Shown piece after piece: positions 20,536 through 29,445 of a stretch of 64,000 nt of DNA. Source of the DNA: an uncultured Clostridia bacterium (GTDB lineage: Bacteria; Bacillota; Clostridia; UBA1381). The stretch covers positions 1 through 64,000 of the forward strand of contig CANQQZ010000011.1 of assembly GCA_947626135.1 (NCBI GenBank), read 5' to 3'. The notes below the pieces were generated by a model, which worked only from the letters and a program-made list of their open reading frames with translations, was not told where the DNA came from and did no database searches. Position numbers and translations under genes: made by a program. The stretch's first letter is position 1. The number at the start of each line of letters is the position of its first letter.

Positions 20536-21048
20536 ATGAATGTATTAATTATGATCTTGGGAATAATTATGGTACTTTGCGGAGGCTCTTGCCTGTTTAC
20601 GCCGCTGCGCACGTTTTTAGCGTCGGGATATGCGCTTATGGTGCTGCTTCTCGTTTACGGAGTTGCGGGTATAGTAAAGTCAATCGCGACGAAGGAATAC
20701 AGAGCCAATTTCGCGTTCAGCATAATCAGCGTTATCGCAGGATTGGTTATGGCATTTATACCGGGACTCAAACTTATGGCAGACGGCGTATTCATCTATA
20801 TGATGGCCGGTTGGTTTATTCTTCAGGGTATCGTGTCCATTGTAATTTCGATGAAGTTCAAGGGCGCTGGCGGCGGAAAGAAATGGATTTGGGGACTTGT
20901 TCTGGGAATACTCGGAATAATACTCGGTCTTTACTCAATGTTCCACCCGGTACTTCTCGCATTAACAACAGGAATACTTATCGGTGTGTATTTCATCGTA
21001 AGCGGAATAAATATGATTTTTCTGTCGTCGCAGGACGCGAATAACTAA
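20536..21048 (+). CDS. HdeD/DUF308-family membrane protein
   Basis: A 170-aa polytopic protein. The start is placed at ATG 20536 (MNVLIMILGIIMVLCGG), with GGAAAGGA 8 nt upstream; an earlier in-frame ATG at 20509 lies inside the leader hairpin. About six hydrophobic helices occur in pairs, each ending in a short polar loop, with the repeat 'GxxxIxxGxxxxxxP' typical of DUF308 (HdeD-like) proteins. The family is linked to acid or envelope stress in enterobacteria; its role in Firmicutes is unclear. It is followed after 35 bp by a K+ channel gene and shares its terminator, suggesting a small envelope or ion-stress operon. Confidence 0.8.
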   Translation: MNVLIMILGIIMVLCGGSCLFTPLRTFLASGYALMVLLLVYGVAGIVKSIATKEYRANFAFSIISVIAGLVMAFIPGLKLMADGVFIYMMAGWFILQGIVSIVISMKFKGAGGGKKWIWGLVLGILGIILGLYSMFHPVLLALTTGILIGVYFIVSGINMIFLSSQDANN

Positions 21049-21083
21049 TATGCTTTACGAGTACGGATGCGGCAGATGAAATT

Positions 21084-21533
21084 ATGAAAAGGTTCAGAAG
21101 AATAATAAGGGTTTTAAAATATACCGGCACGCTTAAAATGCTTACGAGCTTCATTATATTTTACTGCGCGGCTTCCATCGCCCTGTGGCTGATCGAGCCG
21201 TCGATAAAAACTATGGGCGACGGTTTCTGGTACTGCTTCGTATCGTGTACCACGATAGGCTTCGGCGATATTGTCGCCGCAAGTCATATCGGGCGCGTTA
21301 TCACGGTTCTTACGGCGATTTATGCGATAGTCGTCACGGCAATGATACCCGGCGTTGTCGTAAGCTACTATATGGAGTTTATGAAAACAAGAGAAAATGA
21401 GACTATATCGCAGTTCCTTGAAAAGCTGGAGCGGCTTCCGGAGCTTTCGCAAGAGGAGCTCGCGGAGCTTTCGGAGCGTGTAAAGGAGTTCGAAAAGACT
21501 AAAGCCGCGCATAAGACGAATAAAAAAATATGA
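21084..21533 (+). CDS. Two-TM potassium channel (Ion_trans_2)
   Basis: A 149-aa protein with TM1 at about residues 19-37, a pore loop with the K+ selectivity signature TTIGFGD (residues 56-62), TM2 at about 70-96, and a short Glu/Lys-rich C-terminal helix likely to form a coiled coil in the cytoplasm. This is the KcsA-like minimal channel layout with no RCK/TrkA-N domain, so it should assemble as a tetramer for passive K+ flux. The ribosome site is weak, suggesting translational coupling or low expression. It is the second gene of the operon with the DUF308 protein. Confidence 0.85.
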   Translation: MKRFRRIIRVLKYTGTLKMLTSFIIFYCAASIALWLIEPSIKTMGDGFWYCFVSCTTIGFGDIVAASHIGRVITVLTAIYAIVVTAMIPGVVVSYYMEFMKTRENETISQFLEKLERLPELSQEELAELSERVKEFEKTKAAHKTNKKI

Positions 21534-21584
21534 AGCTCGTCATTCTTTTTCTCACACACCCGGAAAACGACTTCACGTAACCCC

Positions 21585-21614
21585 AAAAATCAGTGGCAGT
21601 GCCACTGATTTTTT
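21585..21614. terminator. Bidirectional terminator between convergent genes
   Basis: AAAATCAGTGGCA faces TGCCACTGATTTT around a very short loop, with A and T runs on the two sides. It sits between the K+ channel gene and the convergent 454-aa gene and can serve both. Confidence 0.8.
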
Positions 21615-21675
21615 CGGTTGTTATAGGGGATTTAAAAAAATGCAATCCCCCGGGGAATGTTTTTTGACATTGTAT

Positions 21676-23040
21676 TCAGCTTCCGAACTCAATCTCATTA
21701 TCGCCGCCGATATATATCAATCCGTATGGATTGTCATATTCAAACAAATCGTGCCAGATTTGCATATAATTCATCTGGGACTGCGCCATATTATCGCTGA
21801 GCTTACAGGTATAGATATCGAGATCCGCATAATCGCTTGCCGGTCCGCTGACCCAAATTTCATAGCTGATGGCGTCGTCATTGAGCGACGGCATATAATT
21901 CAGCCTGGTCCCGCCTACGTTCATCATCAATATCTCCGCCGGTTCTCCGGCGGCGGCAGTCCGGAACTGCCAGCCTCCGTCCGCATTGTAGAGCGGCTGC
22001 TCCTGAAATTGGCTGAAGGCTGGCCGCGCCTCTTTAAATACGAGCTTATAGTTTATGTACGGCATTTTATTCGTAGTTTGCTTTGTGTCAAGTATAAGAC
22101 ATTCGTCGGAATCAACAGTAACCTCGCATAGCTTTCGCGCCTGATTGCCGTCGATATTTTCCGGTACTGAGAACCGACCGTTAAAGAAGGTATTTACTCT
22201 GTTGGATTGAAGGTAATTGTTGTTGACATTATTGGCTATAATCGCCTCCTCTGTAAAGTCGCCGTAATGCGCGCCGAAGCATGAATAACTTTGAACAGAC
22301 TCCTTCGGGAATACATTTCGTATTACGTACACGCCTTTATCGATTATTTCGGAAATATATTCATAATGGCTGTATTCATCTTCGGGAGCCTTATAATTCA
22401 ATTCGAACAGTATTTGTTTTTCGATCATCTCCAATAAAACGGGATCGTCGTTATAGGAAACTGCGTTGTCCGCAAAGCAGACCGTAACCTCCTTCCCGCC
22501 GATTGTCATTGTTTTGAATTCTGTTTGCTCAAATCTTTCCCACTGATTGTTAAGGCTTTTATCCTTAGGCAGCCAGAATTTTATAACTCCGTAATACGGC
22601 TCCCGCCGGTTATAAAAATCGAGCATACCGCCCTCGTCGTCGATCAGATAATAATTTTGTAATGACGCGCTGAGAAGCGGCGTTAAATACCGTTCGAACA
22701 AATTATATCCGTAACGGATAGATGACAGACGGGGATATAGCAGCGCGTCACTGTATTTTTCATTGTAGATGCCGAGCACATGATTGACATTGTACTCCAT
22801 ATCCTCCTGCGGATACGCGTAAAGCGTATACATGGCTCCGCCGTACTCGCTGCCGTAGTCCGCTGTATCCATTGCGGACGCGGCGATAGTCGCGCATATG
22901 GCAGTCACCAAAACAACGATTGACATTACCGCGGACATGATCCCCGCGTTTTTATTTGACCCGGCGCGTATTTTTATAAATCTTAACCTGAGCTCATCGC
23001 TGTCCGAACTCATTTTTGTCGTAAACATTCTTTCAAACAT
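21676..23040 (-). CDS. Membrane-anchored protein partnering the M56 peptidase (possible sensor domain)
   Basis: 454 aa. A short cytoplasmic start (MFERMFTTKMSSDSDELRLR) is followed by one membrane helix (about 35-58) and a roughly 390-residue extracytoplasmic region with no family I recognise. The gene overlaps the end of the M56 gene by 8 nt (ATGTTTGA), and the strong site AGGGAGGAAGGA lies inside that gene. In many M56/BlaR1 proteins the peptidase is followed by a 'ERF..I' stretch, a last helix and an external sensor. The start of this protein matches that continuation, so the two may be a naturally split BlaR1-like receptor, or one gene broken by an indel. The ligand is unknown. Confidence 0.55.
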   Translation of the reverse strand: MFERMFTTKMSSDSDELRLRFIKIRAGSNKNAGIMSAVMSIVVLVTAICATIAASAMDTADYGSEYGGAMYTLYAYPQEDMEYNVNHVLGIYNEKYSDALLYPRLSSIRYGYNLFERYLTPLLSASLQNYYLIDDEGGMLDFYNRREPYYGVIKFWLPKDKSLNNQWERFEQTEFKTMTIGGKEVTVCFADNAVSYNDDPVLLEMIEKQILFELNYKAPEDEYSHYEYISEIIDKGVYVIRNVFPKESVQSYSCFGAHYGDFTEEAIIANNVNNNYLQSNRVNTFFNGRFSVPENIDGNQARKLCEVTVDSDECLILDTKQTTNKMPYINYKLVFKEARPAFSQFQEQPLYNADGGWQFRTAAAGEPAEILMMNVGGTRLNYMPSLNDDAISYEIWVSGPASDYADLDIYTCKLSDNMAQSQMNYMQIWHDLFEYDNPYGLIYIGGDNEIEFGS

Positions 23041-23899
23041 TCTTCCTTCCTCCCTTTTCCGCTAAAAGTAAAATTGTCTTCATATACACAGTCTTGTTTT
23101 CCTCATCCATATTTTCCACTACCGACATATCACAGTACACCTCGCATGACTGCGATACGTTCGCGCTCAGCAGATACGCGAACGGATTAAACCAATGCAG
23201 CGCGTTGACGACCAAAACGAGCCATTTATAAATCAAATCGCCGTGCTTATAATGCGTAAGCTCGTGCAGAAATATCATTTTTTCCGCTTTGCTGTCCATT
23301 CCGTTTTGCGGGATATAAATCACCGGAAAAAATGTTCCCGCGAGCATGGGCGACGATATATCGCCCGAAACGCGTACTTTTATGCGGCGTTTAACGCCAA
23401 GCTCCTTTTTTGAATCCTCAAAAGCCGCGGTATGCTTAAGCTCTATGCAGCTTCTGCGTTTCCTGAACAAAAATACGCAATAGTTGCCAATCGCCGCCGT
23501 AAGGAATATTCCCGCGCCGGCAGCCCATATGTATGCGATTAAATCATAAATCCGAAGCCTTTTCGTCAGTCCGAGGCGTATCTCACGGTATTTTGCCGGT
23601 ATATTATCCGGCAAAATCACCGGTGCCTGATTTCGCGGCGGCTGTGTAGCCTGCGCCTGAGGCTGTGTCGGTTGTATACGCGATGTCTGCGCCGTATCGG
23701 GAATGATTCTTTGCGCCTTTGGCTGAGGAACCGCCCTCCAGAACGGAACGATCATGCATATTGCCGCTATCAGCCACATATAATACTGCCATTGCGCCGG
23801 CAACCGCTTAACCGTAAGCGGTTTTAACGCCAACAGCAGCAGTATTACCGCCGTGCCGAGAGCGCCCGATAAGAGCAGCGTCCTGAAAATTTCAAACAT
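23033..23899 (-). CDS. M56-family (BlaR1-like) membrane metallopeptidase
   Basis: 288 aa. Membrane helices at about 8-28, 37-56 and 117-145, a Pro/Gln-rich loop at about 57-97, then a cytoplasmic zinc peptidase domain with HELTH (residues 212-216: zinc ligands His212 and His216, catalytic Glu213) and the later CEVYCD motif (Glu253 as third ligand). BlaR1/MecR1 relatives sense an external signal and trigger cleavage of the BlaI-type repressor encoded just upstream (3-bp gap). It lacks its own external sensor, which may be supplied by the overlapping 454-aa protein. Function by family: signal-transducing protease; substrate inferred to be the neighbouring repressor. Confidence 0.8.
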   Translation of the reverse strand: MFEIFRTLLLSGALGTAVILLLLALKPLTVKRLPAQWQYYMWLIAAICMIVPFWRAVPQPKAQRIIPDTAQTSRIQPTQPQAQATQPPRNQAPVILPDNIPAKYREIRLGLTKRLRIYDLIAYIWAAGAGIFLTAAIGNYCVFLFRKRRSCIELKHTAAFEDSKKELGVKRRIKVRVSGDISSPMLAGTFFPVIYIPQNGMDSKAEKMIFLHELTHYKHGDLIYKWLVLVVNALHWFNPFAYLLSANVSQSCEVYCDMSVVENMDEENKTVYMKTILLLAEKGGRKNV

Positions 23900-23901
23900 T
23901 A

Positions 23902-24273
23902 TTATTTCTCCAAATCAAATATTTTTTTCAATTCGTCAATATCCGATTGAGACAGCTCCTCGCTTTTATAAAGCGACGCGACCATATTACCTACCGAGCC
24001 GCCGAACATTTTTGACAGGAAGGATTTTGTCGCGCTGATGCTGTATTCCTGCTTTTCAAGCACCGGATAGTAGTAGTGATATTTTCCCTTTTTATCGTAT
24101 GCGATAACTTTTTTATCGCAGAGCCGGACAAGAAGCGATGCCACAGTGTTTCTTGTCCACTCGTTATCGTCGGGGAGCCGCTTTAAAATTTCGCCTATCG
24201 TCATAGGCTCATCAGCTCCCCACAGAATCTTCATGAGCTCATATTCCGATTCCGTAATAATTTGCCGTGCCAT
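23902..24273 (-). CDS. BlaI/MecI-family transcriptional repressor
   Basis: 123 aa with a winged-helix domain at about residues 5-70 (ITESEYELMKILW, then TRNTVASLLVRL as the recognition region) and a C-terminal dimerisation helix pair. This is the standard BlaI/MecI length and layout. It is the first gene of a three-gene leftward operon with the M56 peptidase. Its promoter carries two ACAATTGT-centred sites, so it very likely represses itself and is relieved by M56-triggered proteolysis. No beta-lactamase gene is near, so the regulated output is probably elsewhere or is the membrane partner itself. Confidence 0.88.
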   Translation of the reverse strand: MARQIITESEYELMKILWGADEPMTIGEILKRLPDDNEWTRNTVASLLVRLCDKKVIAYDKKGKYHYYYPVLEKQEYSISATKSFLSKMFGGSVGNMVASLYKSEELSQSDIDELKKIFDLEK

Positions 24274-24297
24274 AAGTCCACCTCCGAAATATTATTA

Positions 24298-24347
24298 ACC
24301 ACAATTGCCGTCAATGATATTATATAACGACAATTGTGGTTTGTCAA
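24298..24347 (-). promoter_or_regulatory. blaI promoter with two BlaI-type operators
   Basis: On the minus strand, TTGACA (24347-24342) and TATAAT (24324-24319) are separated by exactly 17 bp. One operator, ACCACAATTGTCG, lies in the spacer (about 24340-24328); the second, CGGCAATTGTGGT, lies at the start of transcription (about 24310-24298). Both centre on ACAATTGT or its near copy, as in BlaI/MecI operators. The arrangement predicts tight autorepression. Confidence 0.8.
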
Positions 24348-24476
24348 CATTTTTCTTGAAATATTTTGAATACAGCATCGTAATCCCGTCTTAACCATTC
24401 CTGGAATTATTAACTCGTTGTTTTTATCATATTTTTATACGTTTGACGAAACGGCAAAAGCTGTTCGATTTGTATC

Positions 24477-24505
24477 TTTACACTACATGAAAAATATGGT
24501 ATGCT
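24477..24505 (+). promoter_or_regulatory. Promoter of the 1160-aa secreted protein gene
   Basis: TTTACA (24477-24482) and TATGCT (24500-24505) with a 17-bp spacer and a TG extension before the -10. The gene's ribosome site GGGAGGAAGG is at 24569-24578. Confidence 0.6.
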
Positions 24506-24582
24506 GTAATTGTTAAATAAAATTAATGTACGAGTTGCATTTAATATATTAAGAAAAATTTTATTTACGGGAGGAAGGAATA

Positions 24583-27500
24583 ATGAGAAAAAGGATTTTC
24601 AGCTTGATTACGGTATTGGCAATGGTAACGGCAATTATGCCGACGCTGCCGGCGGATTCGGCAGCTGCCGCAGAAAATGTACATACAGCGGCGATAAATG
24701 AGGACGGCAGCCTATGGACGACATGGGATTATAGCGGTGACGGCACATTCGGTGAAACCAATTCCACCTCATCCGGCGCGCCGATTATCACCTCCGCGCA
24801 GGTGAGGTATTCGGGTAAAACGTATGATTTGTTTAAAGATAATCTAAGTGTAAACAAAGGCAGCGAAGACGATTACTTAATTGAAGGAAAGGTCGATTTA
24901 AGCGGCTGCGAGGACGTGCGTTTATACATAACGCAAGACTCAAGCAAAGCGATAGAGATACAGCTGAATACCAGCAAGAGCATAAAAATCGGCAAAGAGT
25001 TTTCCTCCGGCAAACCCGTGTATATGATAGCGATAGATAAAAAAACGGGCAAGTCCACTTCAAAGCTTACAAAGCTGCAAATCGTAAACGGGAACATGCT
25101 TGAAGGGAAATTGTCGTCAGAAACGATAAGTCTTTTCAAGAATTTTGGCGTTAATATTCCAAAGGATGTGCCGGTCCTCGGCGGACAGAAATTCGGGCTT
25201 AGCTTAGGCGCTATTTCAAGCGCGGTTGAATTTGACGGCAACAAATTCAAAGTATCTATCGGGACTGATTTCCTCAAAGGTAAAGAGAGCCCGGACGGCA
25301 AATGGACAAAGGAAGCGTGGAAGGGCTTTAAGGAAGGCTTTAAGAATGCGAAGGAAAAAATGAGCAGCGGCGCGACGGGATACAGATATTTAAAAGACAT
25401 AGCGTCCAAGAGGGCAAGTATGGAGGTATCAGGCGGCGTGAGCGGCAGCGCTGATGTAATAGGATATATAGAGGGGTATGCGGACGGCAGCGGTCTGCAC
25501 ATCGCCGAAGGCGGTATTATAGTGTCCGCGAAAATAGAGTATACATATAAAGGCATGGTTGTCGTAGTCTTTGTTCCGTTATATTATGAAATCGGCGCGG
25601 GAGGCGAGCTTACCTTTGTGGGAGGCGTCAAGGACCTTCTTCCGAGCAGCGGCTTGCAGGGCGCATTTACCGGGTCTATAACGCCCGCCGTATTCTTTGA
25701 AGTGGGCGGGGGAGTCGGTGTTCCTTTTATATTTACAGTCGGCGTATCCGGCAAGGTCAAGGTCGAGCTTGAAATTGCTTTGGAGAGATTGTATCAGAAG
25801 CTTGATCTTACCGGAACGGCTAAATTTAAGCTTGTAGGACCACTCGGACTCCCTACATATGAAAAAGCCTTTGCAAGCGGCACGTTCCATATATATGAAA
25901 CCGGCAATAAGAACACGCTGCTCGGTAAGGCAGCGCACCTGTATTCCTTAAATGATAACGGTTTATATCCGATATTTGATATAGACTCTCCTTTGACCAT
26001 AACACCGCATGATGACAGCACGCAAATATGGGTAGGCGGTGGAGCGGATATAGAGCTTGCGGCGAACTACAGTAATCAGGAAATAAAGACGCTCGAAGAA
26101 AATTCATATGAAAGCACCGCGCCCGTTCTTGCGAATATGGGTGGTAAGAATGTGATAGCGTGGATTACCGATAATAAAGACAGACCTGACGGGAATAAGC
26201 CGATGCTTGTATATTCGGTTGAGAATAACGGCTCATGGTCCGCGCCGGTCGCAGTATATGACGACGGTATGGCGGACGCATCGCCCAAGATGAAGGACGG
26301 ATATATTGTATGGCAGAAGATGGACGGTAATATCACCGACGGAATGACCGTGCGGGAAATGAGCGAAAAATGTGAAATATATCTTGCAAAATGGAACGGA
26401 AGCGGTTTTGACACGCCTGTGCGCTTAACCGAGAATTCGGTTGTGGATCAGACTCCGATTTTGGCGGTCAAGGACGGCAATGCATCGGTTGTGTGGCTCC
26501 GGAACAGCGAAAATGATTTCACCGGACTCACCGGTGAAAACAGAATAATGTCGTACACTGACGGAGAAACAAAAACCGAGGTAACGCTTAATGAAGCGGT
26601 AACATGGCTTGATATGGCATACATTGACGGAAAGCTTAATATCGCTTATGAAACCGACGCTGACGTTGATTTTAACACGCTTGAGGACAGAGAAATTTAT
26701 ACCTGCGTCGGCGGCGCAAAAAATCAAATTACAAATAACGGCATTGTTGATACTCATCCGACCTACGGGGAATTTGAGGGAAAGACAACGCTTTACTACT
26801 ACTCGGACGGACACATTATTTACCTTAATAACGGCGCGGAAGAAACGGTTACAGACAGAGCCGTAACGGATCAGTTTGCAGTCGTATCAAACGGCAATAA
26901 TCAGGCTGTATTGTGGACGGCGATAAATGATGGCAGCGCGGAGATCCACGGCGCGCTTTACGAAAACGGCAAATGGAGCGAGGATGTGCAAATTTCCGAT
27001 ATAGGACAGCGCGTTAAATTCCCCTCGGCTGTTATGCGCGAGGACGGAAGCATATTCGCCGCCTTCAACAGAACCGAAAAGGTATCGGACGGAGCGGATT
27101 ATTACGAGGACGGACAGTCGGATTTATGCACTATTAAGGTGGTGCCGTCGTATGATTTGGAGCTTACCGACGCGTATATTGACGAGGACACCATGACGGT
27201 TTACGCGACGGTGACGAACAGCGGCGAATTGGCGGTTAATTCGTACACGGTAACAATCACCGACAACGGCGCAAAGTCCGAAAAGACGATAACAGAGCCG
27301 CTCAGAGCCGGTGAAAGCGCCGAGGTTGAAATAGCCTACAGTAAGCCGGAAGATCTGACCGAGCATGATTTTGATGTCGCTGTGACGACATCTGACGGCG
27401 ATGAATACAATATGCAGAATAACATGGCTGTATTATCGGTTGGTCACGCGGATATTGAGGTTGATAATGTTGCCGTTAATGCGGAGGAGAACAAAATCAC

Positions 27501-28065
27501 TGCGGATATATCAAATACGGGATATACCGATGCGCAAGGCGTGACTGTACGGCTCAGAGAAAACAGCGCTGACGGCACTGTGCTTGATGAACAGACCGCA
27601 GACATTAGTGTGAATGAAACCCAGTCGGTAGAGTTTGATTTCGACAAGACTACCATGAGGTTCTATAATCCCTCGAAGCAGCTGTACATAACGGCGGAAT
27701 ATGACGGCGAGGAAGCGTCCGTCGGCAATAACGACGGCTATGCCGTTATCACAAGCCCGTCCGGCGCGGCGGACTATCAGACCGAAATTTTAAGCTATGA
27801 TAAGATTGACGGAAGGTATATGATAAATTCCGTCGCGGTGAATAATACCGACACCGAGCTAACGTGTCAGCTTTATACGGCTGTGTATTCCGCGGACGGC
27901 GTACTGAAGGGCAGCGGAACGGTCAGAGCAGTAATAGATGCCAATGACGATACGGGCGTGGATATTTCCGTTCCATGTGAAATCGAAAGCGGCGATACGA
28001 TAAAGGCGTTCATGTGGAAAAATCAGGAGCCGCTGTGTAATGCGGCGGAAATGGCGATTGAGTAA
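24583..28065 (+). CDS. Secreted multi-domain protein, paralogue of the 2576-aa protein
   Basis: 1160 aa with a signal peptide (MRKRIFSLITVLAMVTAIMP; cleavage near AAAA-EN, about residue 30). Residues about 110-420 include a Lys-rich helical stretch and a glycine-rich beta region with 'VFVPLYYEIGAGGELTF' and 'GGGVGVPFIFTVGVSGKV'. Residues about 500-845 are propeller-like ('LVYSVENNGSWSAPV', 'YIVWQKMDG'), followed by two CARDB-like units ('TVTNSGELAVNSYTVTI'). A C-terminal module ends in 'KAFMWKNQEPLC'. The same domain order occurs in the second half of the protein at 717, so the two are paralogues. There is no wall-anchor motif. Monocistronic, with its own promoter and terminator. Molecular function unknown; a surface or carbohydrate-related role is inferred from context. 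Confidence 0.85.
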   Translation: MRKRIFSLITVLAMVTAIMPTLPADSAAAAENVHTAAINEDGSLWTTWDYSGDGTFGETNSTSSGAPIITSAQVRYSGKTYDLFKDNLSVNKGSEDDYLIEGKVDLSGCEDVRLYITQDSSKAIEIQLNTSKSIKIGKEFSSGKPVYMIAIDKKTGKSTSKLTKLQIVNGNMLEGKLSSETISLFKNFGVNIPKDVPVLGGQKFGLSLGAISSAVEFDGNKFKVSIGTDFLKGKESPDGKWTKEAWKGFKEGFKNAKEKMSSGATGYRYLKDIASKRASMEVSGGVSGSADVIGYIEGYADGSGLHIAEGGIIVSAKIEYTYKGMVVVVFVPLYYEIGAGGELTFVGGVKDLLPSSGLQGAFTGSITPAVFFEVGGGVGVPFIFTVGVSGKVKVELEIALERLYQKLDLTGTAKFKLVGPLGLPTYEKAFASGTFHIYETGNKNTLLGKAAHLYSLNDNGLYPIFDIDSPLTITPHDDSTQIWVGGGADIELAANYSNQEIKTLEENSYESTAPVLANMGGKNVIAWITDNKDRPDGNKPMLVYSVENNGSWSAPVAVYDDGMADASPKMKDGYIVWQKMDGNITDGMTVREMSEKCEIYLAKWNGSGFDTPVRLTENSVVDQTPILAVKDGNASVVWLRNSENDFTGLTGENRIMSYTDGETKTEVTLNEAVTWLDMAYIDGKLNIAYETDADVDFNTLEDREIYTCVGGAKNQITNNGIVDTHPTYGEFEGKTTLYYYSDGHIIYLNNGAEETVTDRAVTDQFAVVSNGNNQAVLWTAINDGSAEIHGALYENGKWSEDVQISDIGQRVKFPSAVMREDGSIFAAFNRTEKVSDGADYYEDGQSDLCTIKVVPSYDLELTDAYIDEDTMTVYATVTNSGELAVNSYTVTITDNGAKSEKTITEPLRAGESAEVEIAYSKPEDLTEHDFDVAVTTSDGDEYNMQNNMAVLSVGHADIEVDNVAVNAEENKITADISNTGYTDAQGVTVRLRENSADGTVLDEQTADISVNETQSVEFDFDKTTMRFYNPSKQLYITAEYDGEEASVGNNDGYAVITSPSGAADYQTEILSYDKIDGRYMINSVAVNNTDTELTCQLYTAVYSADGVLKGSGTVRAVIDANDDTGVDISVPCEIESGDTIKAFMWKNQEPLCNAAEMAIE

Positions 28066-28109
28066 TCGTATAATCATCATATTTTCCAAATAGTGACGCA
28101 TACACCTTG

Positions 28110-28146
28110 AAAAGGCATATCGCTCACAAAACGCGATATGCCTTTT
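28110..28146. terminator. Bidirectional terminator
   Basis: AAAAGGCATATCGC (28110-28123) pairs perfectly with GCGATATGCCTTTT (28133-28146) around a 9-nt loop. It lies between the 1160-aa gene and the convergent ldh and fits both. Confidence 0.88.
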
Positions 28147-28215
28147 CCTGCACCCTGTCGACAATTTGTTATAAATTTGTTGTTTATACTGTCTTATGCC
28201 GTCTGTTGCCGTCTG

Positions 28216-29163
28216 TTATATTATCTCGTTAAGCGCGGCGATGTTTTCTTTTATTATCTGCGCGCTCTTGTGAAGCAGCGCGAGCTCCCGCGCATCTATG
28301 GGGATTTCAAGTACGCGCTCGGCGCCCGTGCCCGACAGCTGCACCGGTACGGACAATGCCGCGTCCGTGATGCCGTATTCTCCGTTCAGAACTGTCGATA
28401 CGGTAAGCACGGAATTTTCGTTTCCGGCGATACATTCGCATATCCTTGCGACAGCCGCGGCTATGCCGTAGTATGTCGCGCCCTTCTTTTCGATGATACA
28501 GTACGCGCTGTTTTTAACCTCACGGCAGATATCCCGCAAATCATCGTCCGTGCATTTGCCGGTGCGGCTGAAAAATTCCTTCATCGACATTCCTGCTATA
28601 TTTGTCACGCTCCATGCGGCGACCTCGCTGTCTCCGTGCTCTCCGATAATATAAGAGCTGCAATCGCGCGCGTCAACGCCGCTGTGACGGCTTATGAGAT
28701 ATTTAAGGCGCGACGTGTCAAGTACGGTGCCAGATCCTATAATCCGGCTTTTGGGCAGTCCGGAAAGACGGTAGGAGGCGTATGTGAGTATATCCACGGG
28801 ATTTGTGACCGGCATTATTATAACGTCGCTATCGGCATAGCGCATGATTTGAGCTATTACCTCCTTGAAAACGAGGACATTGCGTTTGAGCAAATCAAGA
28901 CGCGTTTCGCCCATTTTTTGATTTGCACCCGCGGCGATTATTATAATGTCAGCGTTTTTGCAGTCGGAATAGTCGCCGGCATATACGGATACCGGCTTTA
29001 AAAATGCCGCGCTGTGCGACATATCCATAGCGTCGCCCTCGGCTTTGCTTCGGTTTATATCGATAAGAGCAATTTCATTGAAGCTCCCGCCGAGCATGAT
29101 GGTATACGCGCATGTCGAGCCGACATTGCCCGCGCCTATTATTACGACCTTTCCGCGAAACAA
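28216..29163 (-). CDS. ldh: L-lactate dehydrogenase
   Basis: 315 aa if translation starts at TTG 29163-29161, with GAAGGGA 10-11 nt upstream. The open frame extends about 100 codons further, but that part is low-quality sequence overlapping the infC leader and promoter, so it is not coding. The Rossmann motif GAGNVG is at residues 10-15, the catalytic GEHGD histidine is His176, and NPVDILTY is present. The active-site loop has AGANQKMGETR: Gln where malate dehydrogenases have Arg, so pyruvate/lactate specificity is favoured. It reduces pyruvate to L-lactate with NADH, a fermentative redox sink. It is divergent from infC; no clear promoter was found for it. Confidence 0.87.
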   Translation of the reverse strand: MFRGKVVIIGAGNVGSTCAYTIMLGGSFNEIALIDINRSKAEGDAMDMSHSAAFLKPVSVYAGDYSDCKNADIIIIAAGANQKMGETRLDLLKRNVLVFKEVIAQIMRYADSDVIIMPVTNPVDILTYASYRLSGLPKSRIIGSGTVLDTSRLKYLISRHSGVDARDCSSYIIGEHGDSEVAAWSVTNIAGMSMKEFFSRTGKCTDDDLRDICREVKNSAYCIIEKKGATYYGIAAAVARICECIAGNENSVLTVSTVLNGEYGITDAALSVPVQLSGTGAERVLEIPIDARELALLHKSAQIIKENIAALNEII

Positions 29164-29289
29164 GTTTATATCAGTCCCTTCGATTACTTTTATTCCGGCT
29201 GCCGCTGCGCGGCGGTGCGTTCGCGGGGAGCCGGGATAATCAATATAAAAATATTTTTTGCAAAAAGCTGAAAAATATTCAAAAAATGC

Positions 29290-29318
29290 TTGACAAACCG
29301 GCAGTCCGCTGCTATAAT
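29290..29318 (+). promoter_or_regulatory. infC operon promoter
   Basis: TTGACA (29290-29295) and TATAAT (29313-29318) with a 17-bp spacer: a full consensus sigma-A promoter for the translation-factor operon. Confidence 0.9.
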
Positions 29319-29324
29319 AGTCAG

Positions 29325-29445
29325 GTAGAAAATAAGCAGAGCGTCTGTTCTCACCGTGCGGCGAAGGTCGGTACGGTAAATACAATAAAAATCCCGAGGG
29401 GGATTTTTGTGTGTTTGCGGACGGCTCTGACGTCCGTTTTTCTTT
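29325..29445 (+). promoter_or_regulatory. infC-rpmI-rplT leader with terminator-attenuator (L20-leader type)
   Basis: The leader holds a first hairpin, AAAAATCCC (29387-29395) with GGGATTTTT (29400-29408). An intrinsic terminator follows: CGGACG (29418-29423), loop GCTCTGA, CGTCCG (29431-29436), then TTTTTCTTT, all before the infC start. In Bacillus subtilis this operon is attenuated when free L20 binds the leader; the same logic is inferred here from position and layout. Which upstream bases form the antiterminator was not resolved. Confidence 0.7.
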
